A DNA stretch of 64,000 nt from Stieleria tagensis (lineage in GTDB: Bacteria > Planctomycetota > Planctomycetia > Pirellulales > Pirellulaceae): the NCBI RefSeq assembly GCF_024129865.1, contig NZ_JAMYFE010000075.1, positions 1 to 64,000 of the forward strand, read 5' to 3'. The notes beneath the pieces were generated by a model that saw nothing but the letters and a program-made list of their open reading frames with translations, was not told where the DNA came from and made no database searches. Every line of letters begins with the position of its first letter. The first letter of the stretch is position 1. Shown piece by piece: positions 29,901-37,780 of this stretch. The position numbers and the translations under genes were made by a program.

Positions 29901-30143
29901 TCGCTCCAGGGTCAGAATGAACGGGTGTTGAATGCCTTTGATCCGCTCCAACGACTTGAGTTCTTGTTCGGCGCAGCGTTCGTCGTGACGACCGAATACA
30001 AATTTCACTGCTTTCTTGAGACCGCCGGGCGCCTCGGCTTGCCAGACTTCGCCATATCCGCCGCGTCCAAGCAACTGCTCCAACACGTAGCCTTTGATCG
30101 GCTCGTAACCGGGTTGAATTCGTCTGGATTGCGTTGTCGTCAT
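26910..30143 (-). CDS. Ser/Thr protein kinase fused to a tubulin/FtsZ-like domain
   Basis: A 1077-residue cytoplasmic protein. Residues 18-270 are an STK domain: glycine loop GRGGYGEV, Lys47 in AVKFV, catalytic loop HLDIKPANL (Asp144; the usual HRD arginine is Leu), DFG at 161-163 and APPE. After a Pro/Ala linker, residues about 312-620 match the Tubulin_2 pattern: nucleotide-binding VVGLGGTGANCL (316-327), IDTD (351-354) and the tubulin-signature-like loop GSLTGGSGSGMYMD (456-469). The last 450 residues are mostly helical and unassigned. No transmembrane segment is seen. It lies 32 bp downstream of the AAA ATPase gene, same strand. Confidence 0.85.
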   Translation of the reverse strand: MTTTQSRRIQPGYEPIKGYVLEQLLGRGGYGEVWQAEAPGGLKKAVKFVFGRHDERCAEQELKSLERIKGIQHPFILTLERFELIENQLVIVTELAEGSLDDVLKQHQKRGASGIPRDALLGYMKDTADALDYLHQLYKLQHLDIKPANLLIVGGRVKVADFGLIKDLGEVECSLVGGLTPIYAPPEVFDGRPSMYSDQYSLAVMYQELLTGTRPFTGRTIAQLATQHVHNAPNLNPLPSYDRPSVARALEKTPQRRYESCSEFVNKLLHSHGQPAVHAAQPEAKSSQPESAPVENLPRLTGAAGMPSPTHPTHTLVVGLGGTGANCLHQLRERIQEPGAVSPMILHSVLIDTDLMTTRSAETVAPTDLAPRCRTVHTHIRTPQEYRDNGTQRLRSISRRWIYNVPRNSVTGGMRPLGRLALVDHGRQVMETLRAAVNEIKSALPEGAAPKIYVVGSLTGGSGSGMYMDVVYLLRHLLDESAMENDAIVSLLTTNRFQGDPARPLALHSTTSAVRELAYFLKPENGYPGDPGPGWPRVPAARTPLHNTYLIAQSRSVGAPDPIDSVLNYLWQDASVCGKWFQNGRQQTAPTTTQSATLRSLNVIQIGDPRQRQSNQLAPHLIKTLLLRWLGNPRKSDASATEFCNRMRRRCKLDVSAMQQQIRLWFGKTSSQLNARILEQLQPLDPTVLADHRAVTSHLLKWLTEQIDSKQTQSAAEQIANQIDREVTLRLQDSRLDLSSTLVGLEKLRAHIGTLHCKLVDHSDVDPFTLSQDDLPGCDQTTDPMLVDACRRGNHLVQIVACRIAASVAQSLLGSLVERSKIYSNASKTIALGIRRLTEDIGHSDDPWKSMNKSTSNLSTSIEDQLHDQMVMTWLYRAVHTPSSVDTDSLISQLTSTAAELIYQRLENRDETRAFGSASGADRDVRGTSVILPSGGGHPDSDRAEAANSGKTTYQESHAETIGMTQTHCWPVASSVPALTLPAALAAARPSLLECGGQQRLYLICRDKQQQLELEAQLPADNELSITTILARCSMPMLVHEAQGIELQKVIDWLDSLTGDDGKISARLATRCDIDWI

Positions 30144-30175
30144 CGTTCGTCGCGTTTGGTTCCGCTGGTGCGGGT

Positions 30176-31501
30176 CTACAGGTTGCTGAAATAAGTTCGG
30201 CAGGCTCGGTCCAGGTATTCCGGACGGATTCCAAGCGGCAGTTGCCGGTAACGGCAGAAGCTTTCGATTTGCTTCAGAATGTCGCGAGGGTGACAGCGCC
30301 GAGGTTTACGATTCTGCTTTTGATAAAACGACAACATGAACTCGGCGGCTTCGGGAGTCTCAGGAAACCCCATCTGTCGAGCCACGGATTTCATCAGCAT
30401 GCGATACTCATCGGCGCTGGGGTCACCGACAAATATCTTGTAGGGCACGCGCCGCAGAAAGGCTTCATCGACCAGTTGGTGGGGGTCCAGGTTGGTCGAA
30501 AAAATCAGCAGTTGTTCAAACGGGATTTGAATCTTCTTTCCGGTCGGCAAGGTTAAATAGTCGCAGTGGTTTTCCAGTGGAACGATCCAGCGATTGAGCA
30601 GTTCTTCCGGTGCAATTCGTTGGCGTCCGAAATCGTCGATCAGCAAACAACCGCAATTGCTTTTCATTTGCAGCGGGGCTTCGCAGATATTGCTGCGTGG
30701 ATCGAAGCGGACTTCCAAGTTGTCCATGACCAATTCGCCGCCGACGATCACAGTGGGTCGTTGGACGCGCAACCAGCGATGATCCCATTGTTGTGCCTTG
30801 AGGATTTTGGCGTTGGTTTCCGGCATGGGGGCTGAGCGGTGGAACGCATCGTCCTGGAGCTTGATCAGGTTTCCATCATCCAAGATGGCATGTGGGATCC
30901 AGATTTCTTGGCCCAAACACTCGGTTAAACAGCGCGCAATCGTGGTCTTTCCGTTTCCCGGTTCTCCGAACAAAAAGAGTCCGCTGTTGCTGTTGATCGC
31001 TGGCCCCAAAGAATCCAACAAATCCTGGTGATAGGAAATTCTGGCCAGCGCACGCCGCAATTGGTCTTGGGTGACCGGATCGATGCCTGCCGACTGTGCT
31101 TCCACACTCAATACATAGTCGGCCAATGGGACAGGTGCCGGGCCGACATAGCTACAGCGTTTCATTTGGGTCTGGGCGTGCTGTTGTCCCAGTTCGGTCA
31201 ATGAATAGAAGTAGTCATTGAACGGTGCCGGGCGAACATGCACCAACAACTTTCGCACGCGCAGTGCATCGAGCATTGGATCGATGGTTTTGAACGGCAG
31301 CCCGATCTGTTCGGATAAGTTGCGCCCACTGACCGTTCCCACTGTCAGCACCGTTTTCAGCAACAGTCCGTCGATATACGAATCGCTCAACCCAGTCTCT
31401 GCGACCGACTGCGTTTCGGCAGGCCAAAACGTGTCGTCAGTCAACAGGCTACCGAATAGCCCGGCATCGACAGATTGAGTGTCTTCGGTCGCGACGGTCA
31501 T
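30176..31501 (-). CDS. AAA ATPase with N-terminal winged-helix-like region
   Basis: A 441-residue ATPase. Residues 40-110 look like a winged helix (DGLLLKTVLTVGTVSGRNLS, LTELGQQHAQ). The AAA module has Walker A GEPGNGKT (179-186), Walker B CLLIDDFG (285-292), a sensor-1 stretch LLIFSTNLDP and an arginine pair in EAFLRRVPYKIFV. The C-terminal helical part resembles the AAA lid. It is the first gene of a two-gene unit with the kinase-tubulin fusion, so a joint role is likely, perhaps remodelling the tubulin-like protein or its assembly. The start ATG 31501 gives a plausible acidic tail. Confidence 0.87.
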   Translation of the reverse strand: MTVATEDTQSVDAGLFGSLLTDDTFWPAETQSVAETGLSDSYIDGLLLKTVLTVGTVSGRNLSEQIGLPFKTIDPMLDALRVRKLLVHVRPAPFNDYFYSLTELGQQHAQTQMKRCSYVGPAPVPLADYVLSVEAQSAGIDPVTQDQLRRALARISYHQDLLDSLGPAINSNSGLFLFGEPGNGKTTIARCLTECLGQEIWIPHAILDDGNLIKLQDDAFHRSAPMPETNAKILKAQQWDHRWLRVQRPTVIVGGELVMDNLEVRFDPRSNICEAPLQMKSNCGCLLIDDFGRQRIAPEELLNRWIVPLENHCDYLTLPTGKKIQIPFEQLLIFSTNLDPHQLVDEAFLRRVPYKIFVGDPSADEYRMLMKSVARQMGFPETPEAAEFMLSFYQKQNRKPRRCHPRDILKQIESFCRYRQLPLGIRPEYLDRACRTYFSNL

Positions 31502-31845
31502 GATGAATGCGCGGAATAGTGGGATGAAAAACGGCGTGTGGCTCGGTCACGTAAAAATCCGAGAGGTCCGTCGGCTGCAGCGGTGATCCAGCTTGATCAA
31601 CCGTAGCTTGTAATTAACGTGCTTTTTGCAGATGCCAGACCAGCAATGCTCGCACGCTCCCTCCTCTGTCGGCCGGGAACCAGACCCATTGGGGCGCCAC
31701 CGTCAGAGAGAGGGGTAAATTTTGAGCGAATCGTCGCTGTCGTTAATATCACAACCTAAACTTTCACGACCGACTCACTGTCGGTACCGTCGTGGAGAAT
31801 CGGCGGTTGGACGTTATTGCCGCTCACTCAACCGTTTGCATTCCT
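31502..31845. promoter_or_regulatory. divergent control region between the AAA and FHA-EAL genes
   Basis: A 344-bp gap without a convincing gene separates two divergent starts, so promoters for both must lie here. The segment 31590-31620 (CCGTAGCTTGTAATTAACGT) and 31720-31770 are locally AT-richer than the surroundings. I see no clear palindromic operator. Confidence 0.45.
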
Positions 31846-32961
31846 ATGATCTCGATCGATAGCATTGCACTTGATCGGATTCGCCAAAGCACACCGGACG
31901 GTGGCGACGTTTGGTTTTTGTCCGGCGCACTGGAACCGCGTGACTCGTTGCGACATCTGCCGATCGACGAAGCGCGATTCACAGTGGGACGAAAAGCCGG
32001 TTCGTCGTTGAAGTTGCGTTACAAAACGGTCAGTGGACAACACGCTGTGTTCGTTCTTCGCGAAGGCAAATTGTTTTTGCGTGATTTCGACAGCACCAAT
32101 GGGACCTTCGTCAACGGCGAGCGGATCCAGGGTGAAGTGGTGATTGATGAAGAGGACTTGGTTCACTTTGCCGAAGCACCGTTTCGTGTGTTGCGACAAT
32201 CGTCCCCTAGTCAGTCAGCCGGCACGATCGCTCGTAACGTCTGCGATGAAGCGCTCGCACTGGTCCAATTTGACCGCATGATGAGTGAGCGTTTGGTTCG
32301 CCCCCTATTCCAATCGATTGTCAACGTTTCCACCGCCAAGGTGGTCGGTCAAGAGATTTTGGGTCGTGGCAGTGTGTTCGGATTGGAATCAATCGACGCG
32401 ATGTTTCATGCCGCCCGGCAGCTGAACTTGGAGGTCGAACTGAGCGAATTACTGCGATGGGAAGGCATTCGTGTCGGCCGAGACCAACCCGGACGCCCGT
32501 GCCTGTTTGTGAACACGCACCCCAAGGAGTTGGAGAATGTTGCCAGACTGGTCGAGTCGTTGGCCCAGGTTCGAGAAATGTCGAATCAGACCGACATGGT
32601 CCTGGAGATTCACGAATCGAGTGTCACCAACCGCCACGTGATGTGTGAACTCGCTGCGGCGGTGAAAGATCTGGGAATCGATTTGGCTTTCGACGACTTT
32701 GGCGCCGGCCAAGCTCGATTGGCAGAATTGATTGAATCGCGACCGGACTATGTCAAATTTGACATCTCGCTGATCCACGGCATCGACCAAGCACATCCCG
32801 CGCGGCGTCAAATGTTAGAAACCCTGGTTCGCATGGTTCGCGATTTGGATATCTGTGCGTTGGCCGAGGGCATCGAAACGTCGACCGAAGCCAAAGCGTG
32901 TTTGGACATCGGATTCGACCTCGCCCAAGGCTACTTCTTTGGCCGCCCCGCACCGCTGTAA
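31846..32961 (+). CDS. FHA domain fused to EAL domain
   Basis: A 371-residue protein from ATG 31846 (GTG 31792 is an alternative). An FHA phosphothreonine-binding domain covers residues about 38-115, with GRK (48-50), SGQH (63-66) and STNG (83-86). An EAL-type domain covers about 140-370. The EAL signature is EIL (Glu170), while other catalytic positions look intact: VNTHP, LEIHE, FDDFGAG, VKFDISL, AEGIE and QGYFFGRP. It could therefore hydrolyse or bind cyclic-di-GMP under control of Thr phosphorylation. The kinase encoded divergently next door is the obvious candidate for that phosphorylation. Confidence 0.9.
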   Translation: MISIDSIALDRIRQSTPDGGDVWFLSGALEPRDSLRHLPIDEARFTVGRKAGSSLKLRYKTVSGQHAVFVLREGKLFLRDFDSTNGTFVNGERIQGEVVIDEEDLVHFAEAPFRVLRQSSPSQSAGTIARNVCDEALALVQFDRMMSERLVRPLFQSIVNVSTAKVVGQEILGRGSVFGLESIDAMFHAARQLNLEVELSELLRWEGIRVGRDQPGRPCLFVNTHPKELENVARLVESLAQVREMSNQTDMVLEIHESSVTNRHVMCELAAAVKDLGIDLAFDDFGAGQARLAELIESRPDYVKFDISLIHGIDQAHPARRQMLETLVRMVRDLDICALAEGIETSTEAKACLDIGFDLAQGYFFGRPAPL

Positions 32962-32977
32962 CCCGCTGGCATCGTTT

Positions 32978-33029
32978 GAAGTTGTGCTAAACGGCCTGTT
33001 CAATTCAAGTGGATCGGCCAATTGCCACA
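32978..33029. repeat. dispersed repeat, family C (copy 2)
   Basis: GTTTGAAGTTGTGCTAAACG through GGATCGGCCAATTGCCAC matches the copy at 3201-3256 with few differences. It lies between the FHA-EAL stop and the convergent hisI stop. Confidence 0.6.
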
Positions 33030-33061
33030 CTGAATTGGTTGTTGGCGAAAGCGTGAAGAAT

Positions 33062-33526
33062 TCAGAGTGACAATTTCCCGTAGACCGATGCGGGGTCCAC
33101 CAACCGTTCGTCGGAAATTTCGAGCTTGCCGGTGTTGTGATCGACCCGGCGAAAGAAACAACTTTCGAACCCTTCGTGGCAGGCCGCACCCTGTTGGTTG
33201 ACGGCCAATAGAATGGTATCGCGGTCACAATCGACGCGAACTTCAACGACCTGTTGGCGATGCCCACTGGTTTCGCCCTTTCGCCACAACGTCTTTCGAC
33301 TGCGACTGTAGTAGACGGCTTGGCCGGTTGCCAAAGTCTCACGAAACGCTGCTTCATTCATCCACGCCATCATCAGTACACGGCCGTTGCTGGCATCTTG
33401 TGCGATGGCCGGCAATAGCCCCTCGGTACCGCGGGAAAAATCGGCGGCTTGCGACACATCCATTGGCCGTTGCGATTGCGGATTGTCATTCGATTCGGCG
33501 TTTTGTGTCACGTGCAAGTGTTCCAA
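33062..33526 (-). CDS. hisI: phosphoribosyl-AMP cyclohydrolase
   Basis: Opens the purine ring of phosphoribosyl-AMP in histidine synthesis. Family motifs are [31 protein letters not shown], the metal-binding VDCDRDTI and the zinc cysteines in [12 protein letters not shown]. The protein is monofunctional, without the HisE pyrophosphohydrolase half. The frame starts at TTG 33526 (154 residues); ATG 33463 would give 133 residues, also close to the family, and neither has a clear ribosome binding site. No other his gene is nearby, and the gene ends tail to tail with the FHA-EAL gene. Confidence 0.92.
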   Translation of the reverse strand: MEHLHVTQNAESNDNPQSQRPMDVSQAADFSRGTEGLLPAIAQDASNGRVLMMAWMNEAAFRETLATGQAVYYSRSRKTLWRKGETSGHRQQVVEVRVDCDRDTILLAVNQQGAACHEGFESCFFRRVDHNTGKLEISDERLVDPASVYGKLSL

Positions 33527-33722
33527 GGGAGTGTCGGTCCAGCCACCGAGGGGTGCCGGGGGTGGGATCGTATTATAGGCAGATCTAGCGTAAACGGAAC
33601 AACCGGAACCTGCCTGCGGCAGCCCTGCCGGCCTGCTGCGGCCCGCTGAAGAGATCCATTGGCGGGCGACGATAAATGGTTATGGGTTGTTGCGCCGTTT
33701 CTTTTTATCAGACTGCTAGCGT

Positions 33723-34307
33723 ATGCCATTGCACAAACTGTCTATCGTCTTGGCGGTTCGCAATCGGCAACACCAGATCGCTGATCGCATCGAACAACTG
33801 ATCGACGGACTGGCCGAATGGGTACCGCACCCCTTCGAAGTGATCGTTGTCGATGACGGCAGTCGGGATCAGACGTTTGCGGTGGTGGATGCGTTGTGTG
33901 CTGAACACCCCCAACTCCGCTTGGTCCGTCACGATCGTCCGCGAGGGATGGAAGCCGCCGGGCAAACCGGGTTGGAGCGAGCGACGGGAGACCTGGTGTT
34001 CATCCAGGAATCTGATACTGCGGTGTGTTTGCAGGATCTACAACAGTTGCTCAGTCTTGCCCAAGATGACTCGGTTGTCGCAGCCCAAGCAGAAAGTCGT
34101 CGTGAACCGATCGCGCCGTCACTGGTGCGACGATTGCGTGCTTGGGGGACCGATGCCGATCAACAGTTGCAACCGGTCGTCGAGACCGACACGCCGTTTC
34201 GGTTGCAGATGCTTCGCCGCCACCAGTTGCAGCGGTTAGCGGCGCCGCAGGGTGATCGATACCGCTTGCGTGGCCAAACGTTTCAGCTTGCAGTGGCCAA
34301 GCGCTAG
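33723..34307 (+). CDS. short family 2 glycosyltransferase
   Basis: A 194-residue protein with the GT-A fold start typical of GT2: LSIVLAVRNRQ, then VIVVDDGSRDQT (the nucleotide-sugar binding VDDGS) and TGDLVFIQESDTAV where the DxD-like motif is expected, here ESD. The normal acceptor-binding part and any membrane region are missing, so it is about 40-100 residues shorter than common GT2 enzymes. Either a minimal enzyme or a degenerate one. It stands alone, and the 188 bp downstream hold no continuation that I recognise. Confidence 0.72.
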   Translation: MPLHKLSIVLAVRNRQHQIADRIEQLIDGLAEWVPHPFEVIVVDDGSRDQTFAVVDALCAEHPQLRLVRHDRPRGMEAAGQTGLERATGDLVFIQESDTAVCLQDLQQLLSLAQDDSVVAAQAESRREPIAPSLVRRLRAWGTDADQQLQPVVETDTPFRLQMLRRHQLQRLAAPQGDRYRLRGQTFQLAVAKR

Positions 34308-34495
34308 ACGCGGATCATTCATGACATTGGCATCGATCGACGCAAATTCATCGTTGGCCAAGTGTTACGAAAGCCTGTCAGAAAACATCCTGCGCCCATC
34401 AGCCGGCACGCGCTATCGTCCGGTTCCTGGGACGGTGCGATTTCAGTAACAACGAACCGTGAACTAGCGTTCGACGGCGGATGAATCATCCACGC

Positions 34496-35548
34496 CTAGA
34501 ACGATCGCAGGATCGAAAACTCGGCAATCTCGATCAAGCATTGTTTGGCGTCGCTGGCCGGCAGGTCGGCGATTGCTGCCAAGGCCCGGTTTTTAAACTT
34601 GGCCGCGGTCGATAGCGTGAACTGGCGAGCGTCAGATGCATCTAAGCGGGCGCGAATCTGTTCGCCACGCTGTGCCACCGGGCCACGCAGTGTGGCGATG
34701 ATTTGCTCACGTGATAGCGGATCCGCAGTTTCCAGCAAACGCATCACCGGCAACGTGATTTTGCCTTGGTCCAAATCGGTGCCCAACGTTTTGCCCACCG
34801 CCTGGTCATCACCCCACAGATCCAAGTAGTCGTCGGCAATCTGGAACGCGATCCCCAAACTGTTTCCATATTCCGCCAGTTCATCAATGCGAACAGCATC
34901 ACAGCCGGCTTGGGCCGCCGCCAACGAGCAAGCCACTCGGCAGAGCTCGGCAGTTTTACCTTGGATGATCTGGAAATAGGTTTCGCGATCGAGTTGCAGG
35001 TCGTCGCGGCCGAGAACTTGTCGCAGTTCTCCCTCGCAAACCAATCGGGCGGCTTCACCGACCCACTGGCAGGTACGGGTTTCACCCAAGGTTGCTGCCA
35101 AACGAAAGCTTTGCGCAAACAGGTAGTCACCGACCAGGATACTGGTGTGGTTGTTCCACAGTGCATTGATGGTGGGGACGTGACGTCGTGTCTGGGCGGC
35201 GTCCAGCACATCGTCGTGCACCAACGTCGCGGTGTGCACCATTTCCAACACCGCTGCGATCACGACGTTGTCGGACTGGCAACCACCCAGCGCTTCGGCC
35301 ATCAACAAATGGATCGCCGGTCGCAGACGTTTTCCGCCCAATTGCATGCCGTGATGCAACAGTTCGGCGACTTCGCAGTGGGGGCTTTGAAGCTCTGCCT
35401 GGAGCGTTGATTCGACGTCCGCCAACGGTTGCAGAATTGGCCCGTACAGTCGCTGTCGCAATGGAATCGCGGGGCTCTGTTTGACGCGGCTGGCGGATAC
35501 CATTTGCGCGGTATCAGCTTGATTGCGAAACGGTTCAGAAGAGTCCAT
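34496..35548 (-). CDS. trans-polyprenyl diphosphate synthase
   Basis: A 350-residue isoprenyl chain-elongating enzyme (octaprenyl/heptaprenyl type) that would supply the quinone side chain. The conserved substrate-binding box GGKRLRPAIHLL is followed by the first aspartate-rich motif LVHDDVLDAA and the second IADDYLDLWGD; KTAELCRVAC is also present. ATG 35548 is preferred because the longer frame to 35731 would overlap moaC by 71 bp. It follows moaC on the minus strand with a 112-bp gap. Chain length cannot be told with confidence. Confidence 0.9.
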   Translation of the reverse strand: MDSSEPFRNQADTAQMVSASRVKQSPAIPLRQRLYGPILQPLADVESTLQAELQSPHCEVAELLHHGMQLGGKRLRPAIHLLMAEALGGCQSDNVVIAAVLEMVHTATLVHDDVLDAAQTRRHVPTINALWNNHTSILVGDYLFAQSFRLAATLGETRTCQWVGEAARLVCEGELRQVLGRDDLQLDRETYFQIIQGKTAELCRVACSLAAAQAGCDAVRIDELAEYGNSLGIAFQIADDYLDLWGDDQAVGKTLGTDLDQGKITLPVMRLLETADPLSREQIIATLRGPVAQRGEQIRARLDASDARQFTLSTAAKFKNRALAAIADLPASDAKQCLIEIAEFSILRSF

Positions 35549-35660
35549 TGATTTTTGCGATCGCGCGACAAGGTGAAACGGCCAAATCGTACCTTCGATG
35601 CGGTAGCTTTTGCAATTAGAGGCCACCGCCGCATGGTGCACAGGGTGACGATTGGTCGCA

Positions 35661-36173
35661 TCACCGCGTCGATTCGTCGCGTGTCGGATCCTGGCGCCGG
35701 AAGCTGCCGGATTGTCCACCGTGTTTCTCATCCAGCCGTGTGGGTCCGATTTGCATTTGGCGATCCACGGATTTCAGCATGTCATAGACCGTCAACGTGG
35801 CGATGCTGGCACCGGTCAAGGCTTCCATTTCGATCCCGGTTTTTCCGCTGGTGACACAGCTGATTTGGCACTGCAATCGCTGTGATGCGGCATCATCATC
35901 ATCCAGCCAGCCGAATTCCACGCTGACCGATTCGATAGGAATTGCATGGCACAGCGGGATCAGGTGCGAGGTCCATTTCGTTGCGCTGATGGCGGCCAGG
36001 CGAGCGACCGCCAACACATCGCCTTTGCGACTGCTGCCTTGGCGGACCAGCGCCGCGGCCTGTTGATTCATCGTGATTTGTGAGCAGGCGACGGCGCGGC
36101 GGACGGTCACCGGTTTGGCCGAGACGTCGACCATGTGAACGTTGCCGTCGGCATTGAAATGGTTGGAAGCCAT
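35661..36173 (-). CDS. moaC: cyclic pyranopterin monophosphate synthase (MoaC)
   Basis: Acts in the first stage of molybdenum cofactor synthesis with MoaA. The protein of 170 residues has the family core HMVDVSAKPVTVRRAVA, KGDVLAVARLAAISATK, LIPLCHAIPIESV, the GIEMEALTGASIATLTVYDM stretch and the catalytic Lys region DMLKSVDR. ATG 36173 (MASNHFNADG) gives normal length; the frame opens further up at 36329. The expected MoaC tail then runs on with about 20 extra hydrophilic residues. moaA is not in the window. Confidence 0.93.
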   Translation of the reverse strand: MASNHFNADGNVHMVDVSAKPVTVRRAVACSQITMNQQAAALVRQGSSRKGDVLAVARLAAISATKWTSHLIPLCHAIPIESVSVEFGWLDDDDAASQRLQCQISCVTSGKTGIEMEALTGASIATLTVYDMLKSVDRQMQIGPTRLDEKHGGQSGSFRRQDPTRDESTR

Positions 36174-36231
36174 GTCGGTGTTTCGGGTGAGTGACGTGAA
36201 ATCTGTGCAACCAAGCCGTGGAACGAATACG

Positions 36232-36268
36232 AAAAAACGCCACACATTTGCGGGAAATGTGTGACGTT
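36232..36268 (-). terminator. rho-independent terminator after the HTH-receiver gene
   Basis: On the minus strand a 14-bp stem (arms 36255-36268 and 36236-36249, core CACACATTT/AAATGTGTG, one G-U pair) is closed by a 5-base loop and followed by a run of six T. It lies 62 bp past the stop of the 36330 gene and before moaC, so moaC should have its own promoter. Confidence 0.85.
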
Positions 36269-36329
36269 CTTCGTAAGGTCGTTGGTGAAAGCAGAGTGCT
36301 GCGTGGCGGTTTGCCCAGCAGCACACCAT

Positions 36330-36902
36330 TCACACCAATTCTTTTTTGGCGCCGACGAGCGTTCGTAGTCGTTCAGCCAACAAGTGGGCGTCGAACGGTT
36401 TCTTGAACGTTTCGTTGATGCTGCTGCGATCAAAGCTCATTGGCTGTCCGTCGTCGGGCAGCAATGCAATCAGAATGACATCAGTGAAGTCGGCATTCTT
36501 GCGCAGATTTTGGCAAATCTGCACAGCTTCGATCTTACCGATCGAAAAGTCGACGATGATGCAGTCTGGGGTGAAACTTTCGGCTTGAATCCCCGCTTCG
36601 AAACCGCTGGCCGCGACTGCGACTTTGAACGATTTTTCTGGCGGAAGTTCGCGTTTCAAGTTTTCGATCAATACTTGATCTTGGGCAACGATCAGGCACT
36701 TTGCCATCGCTTCGTCTTCCAAGTCACCCAACGGCATACCGTGCTCCTTAAGGAACTTGATCAGATATTCGCGAGGAATACGCCGATCTTGTGATCCTGG
36801 GATTCGGTAGCCTTTTAAGCGCCCCGAGTCGAACCATTTGGAAACGGTTCGGGGTGCGACTTTGCAAATCTTGGCGACCTGTCCAGTCGTAAAGACCTTC
36901 AT
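36330..36902 (-). CDS. excisionase-type HTH fused to a degenerate receiver domain
   Basis: A 190-residue protein. Residues 1-55 are a MerR/excisionase-like helix-turn-helix (FTTGQVAKICKVAPRTVSKW, then RRIPREYLIKFL as the wing). Residues 67-188 form a CheY-like receiver with candidate phospho-acceptor Asp118 in IIVDFSIG and Lys168 in KKPFD. The usual acidic pair is reduced to VAQDQ, so phosphorylation may be weak or absent. The DNA-binding part at the N-terminus reverses the normal order of response regulators. No kinase is adjacent. A strong terminator follows. Confidence 0.85.
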   Translation of the reverse strand: MKVFTTGQVAKICKVAPRTVSKWFDSGRLKGYRIPGSQDRRIPREYLIKFLKEHGMPLGDLEDEAMAKCLIVAQDQVLIENLKRELPPEKSFKVAVAASGFEAGIQAESFTPDCIIVDFSIGKIEAVQICQNLRKNADFTDVILIALLPDDGQPMSFDRSSINETFKKPFDAHLLAERLRTLVGAKKELV

Positions 36903-37780
36903 ATCAGGCTCTCCATAACGCCTCGTTGATTATTCCCTCGAACAATGGTGCGTCGGTACCCAATGTTCTCATGGCCCTGGTCGTTTAATTCACGGCACAC
37001 ACCGCCACTTTCTGCTCCGGCCATCCGGTCCTGATCGGTTGTACGGATCAAATGCATGGAAGTGTTGTTTGTGCTGCCAATCAAAAGCTGGGTCAGGCCA
37101 CCCGGCTCACATCCTGTGACGCTTACCGAACGGGATCACTTGCTATCGGTTTCAAACGGACGCAAACGAAGAAACCTCCGCTTGCTGGGGAAGATGCTGC
37201 GATGTCCGGCGACCAACGCCCAACGTTCCGGAACGAATGTTGCTTTGCGACAATGGGTGTTGTCATCACAAAGCGCCTTTCAGGAACGTTCGGCTATAGT
37301 CGCCATCTGCGTCGGACAAGATGCCGGGCGAAGAACGCCTGACATCCACTCGTCTGCTTTCCCAGAATCCCCCCTGGGTGAATCGAGAACCAACTGCCAC
37401 CAGCCCGCTAGACACTCCGGCGATCGAAATCACCGGGGCAAGAGAACTCAGTCGAAAACTCCCGATCCGAGATTAAGTGTCGAGCAAAACCACCCCAATT
37501 CTTTAGGGCGTTTAGACGGGAACAAGCGTCATTGTCCCTGCCAGCATCCCCGATCCAATTAACCGTTCATCCACGCGACAGACTGGAGTTGTTAAAACAC
37601 CGTGTTTCCATCGTTTTGGACGCCAAGACCCGTGTTTTTGTCACATCGAAAAATAAGTTTTGCGAGAAAAAAAACTTTTCATAAAGTCATCGCACTTCAC
37701 CCAACCGGCCTGGACAGGTCGCCGTCCTCGCGATCATTTGTTGGCTGACACCGAATCCTTTCATTGAACATCGATTGAAC
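36903..37780. other. 878-bp gap without a recognisable gene
   Basis: The gap separates divergent genes and contains several open frames, the longest 168 codons, but their translations are Arg/Ser/His-rich and look noncoding. The end (about 37590-37690) is clearly AT-rich, with runs of A and T just upstream of the peptidase gene, suggesting its promoter. The size would permit a long leader or a small RNA, but I see no specific structure. Confidence 0.5.

Noticed and set aside
37056-37562. 168-codon frame in the 878-bp gap
   Set aside because: Composition is basic and low in hydrophobic residues, with no domain, no ribosome binding site and a competing overlapping frame.
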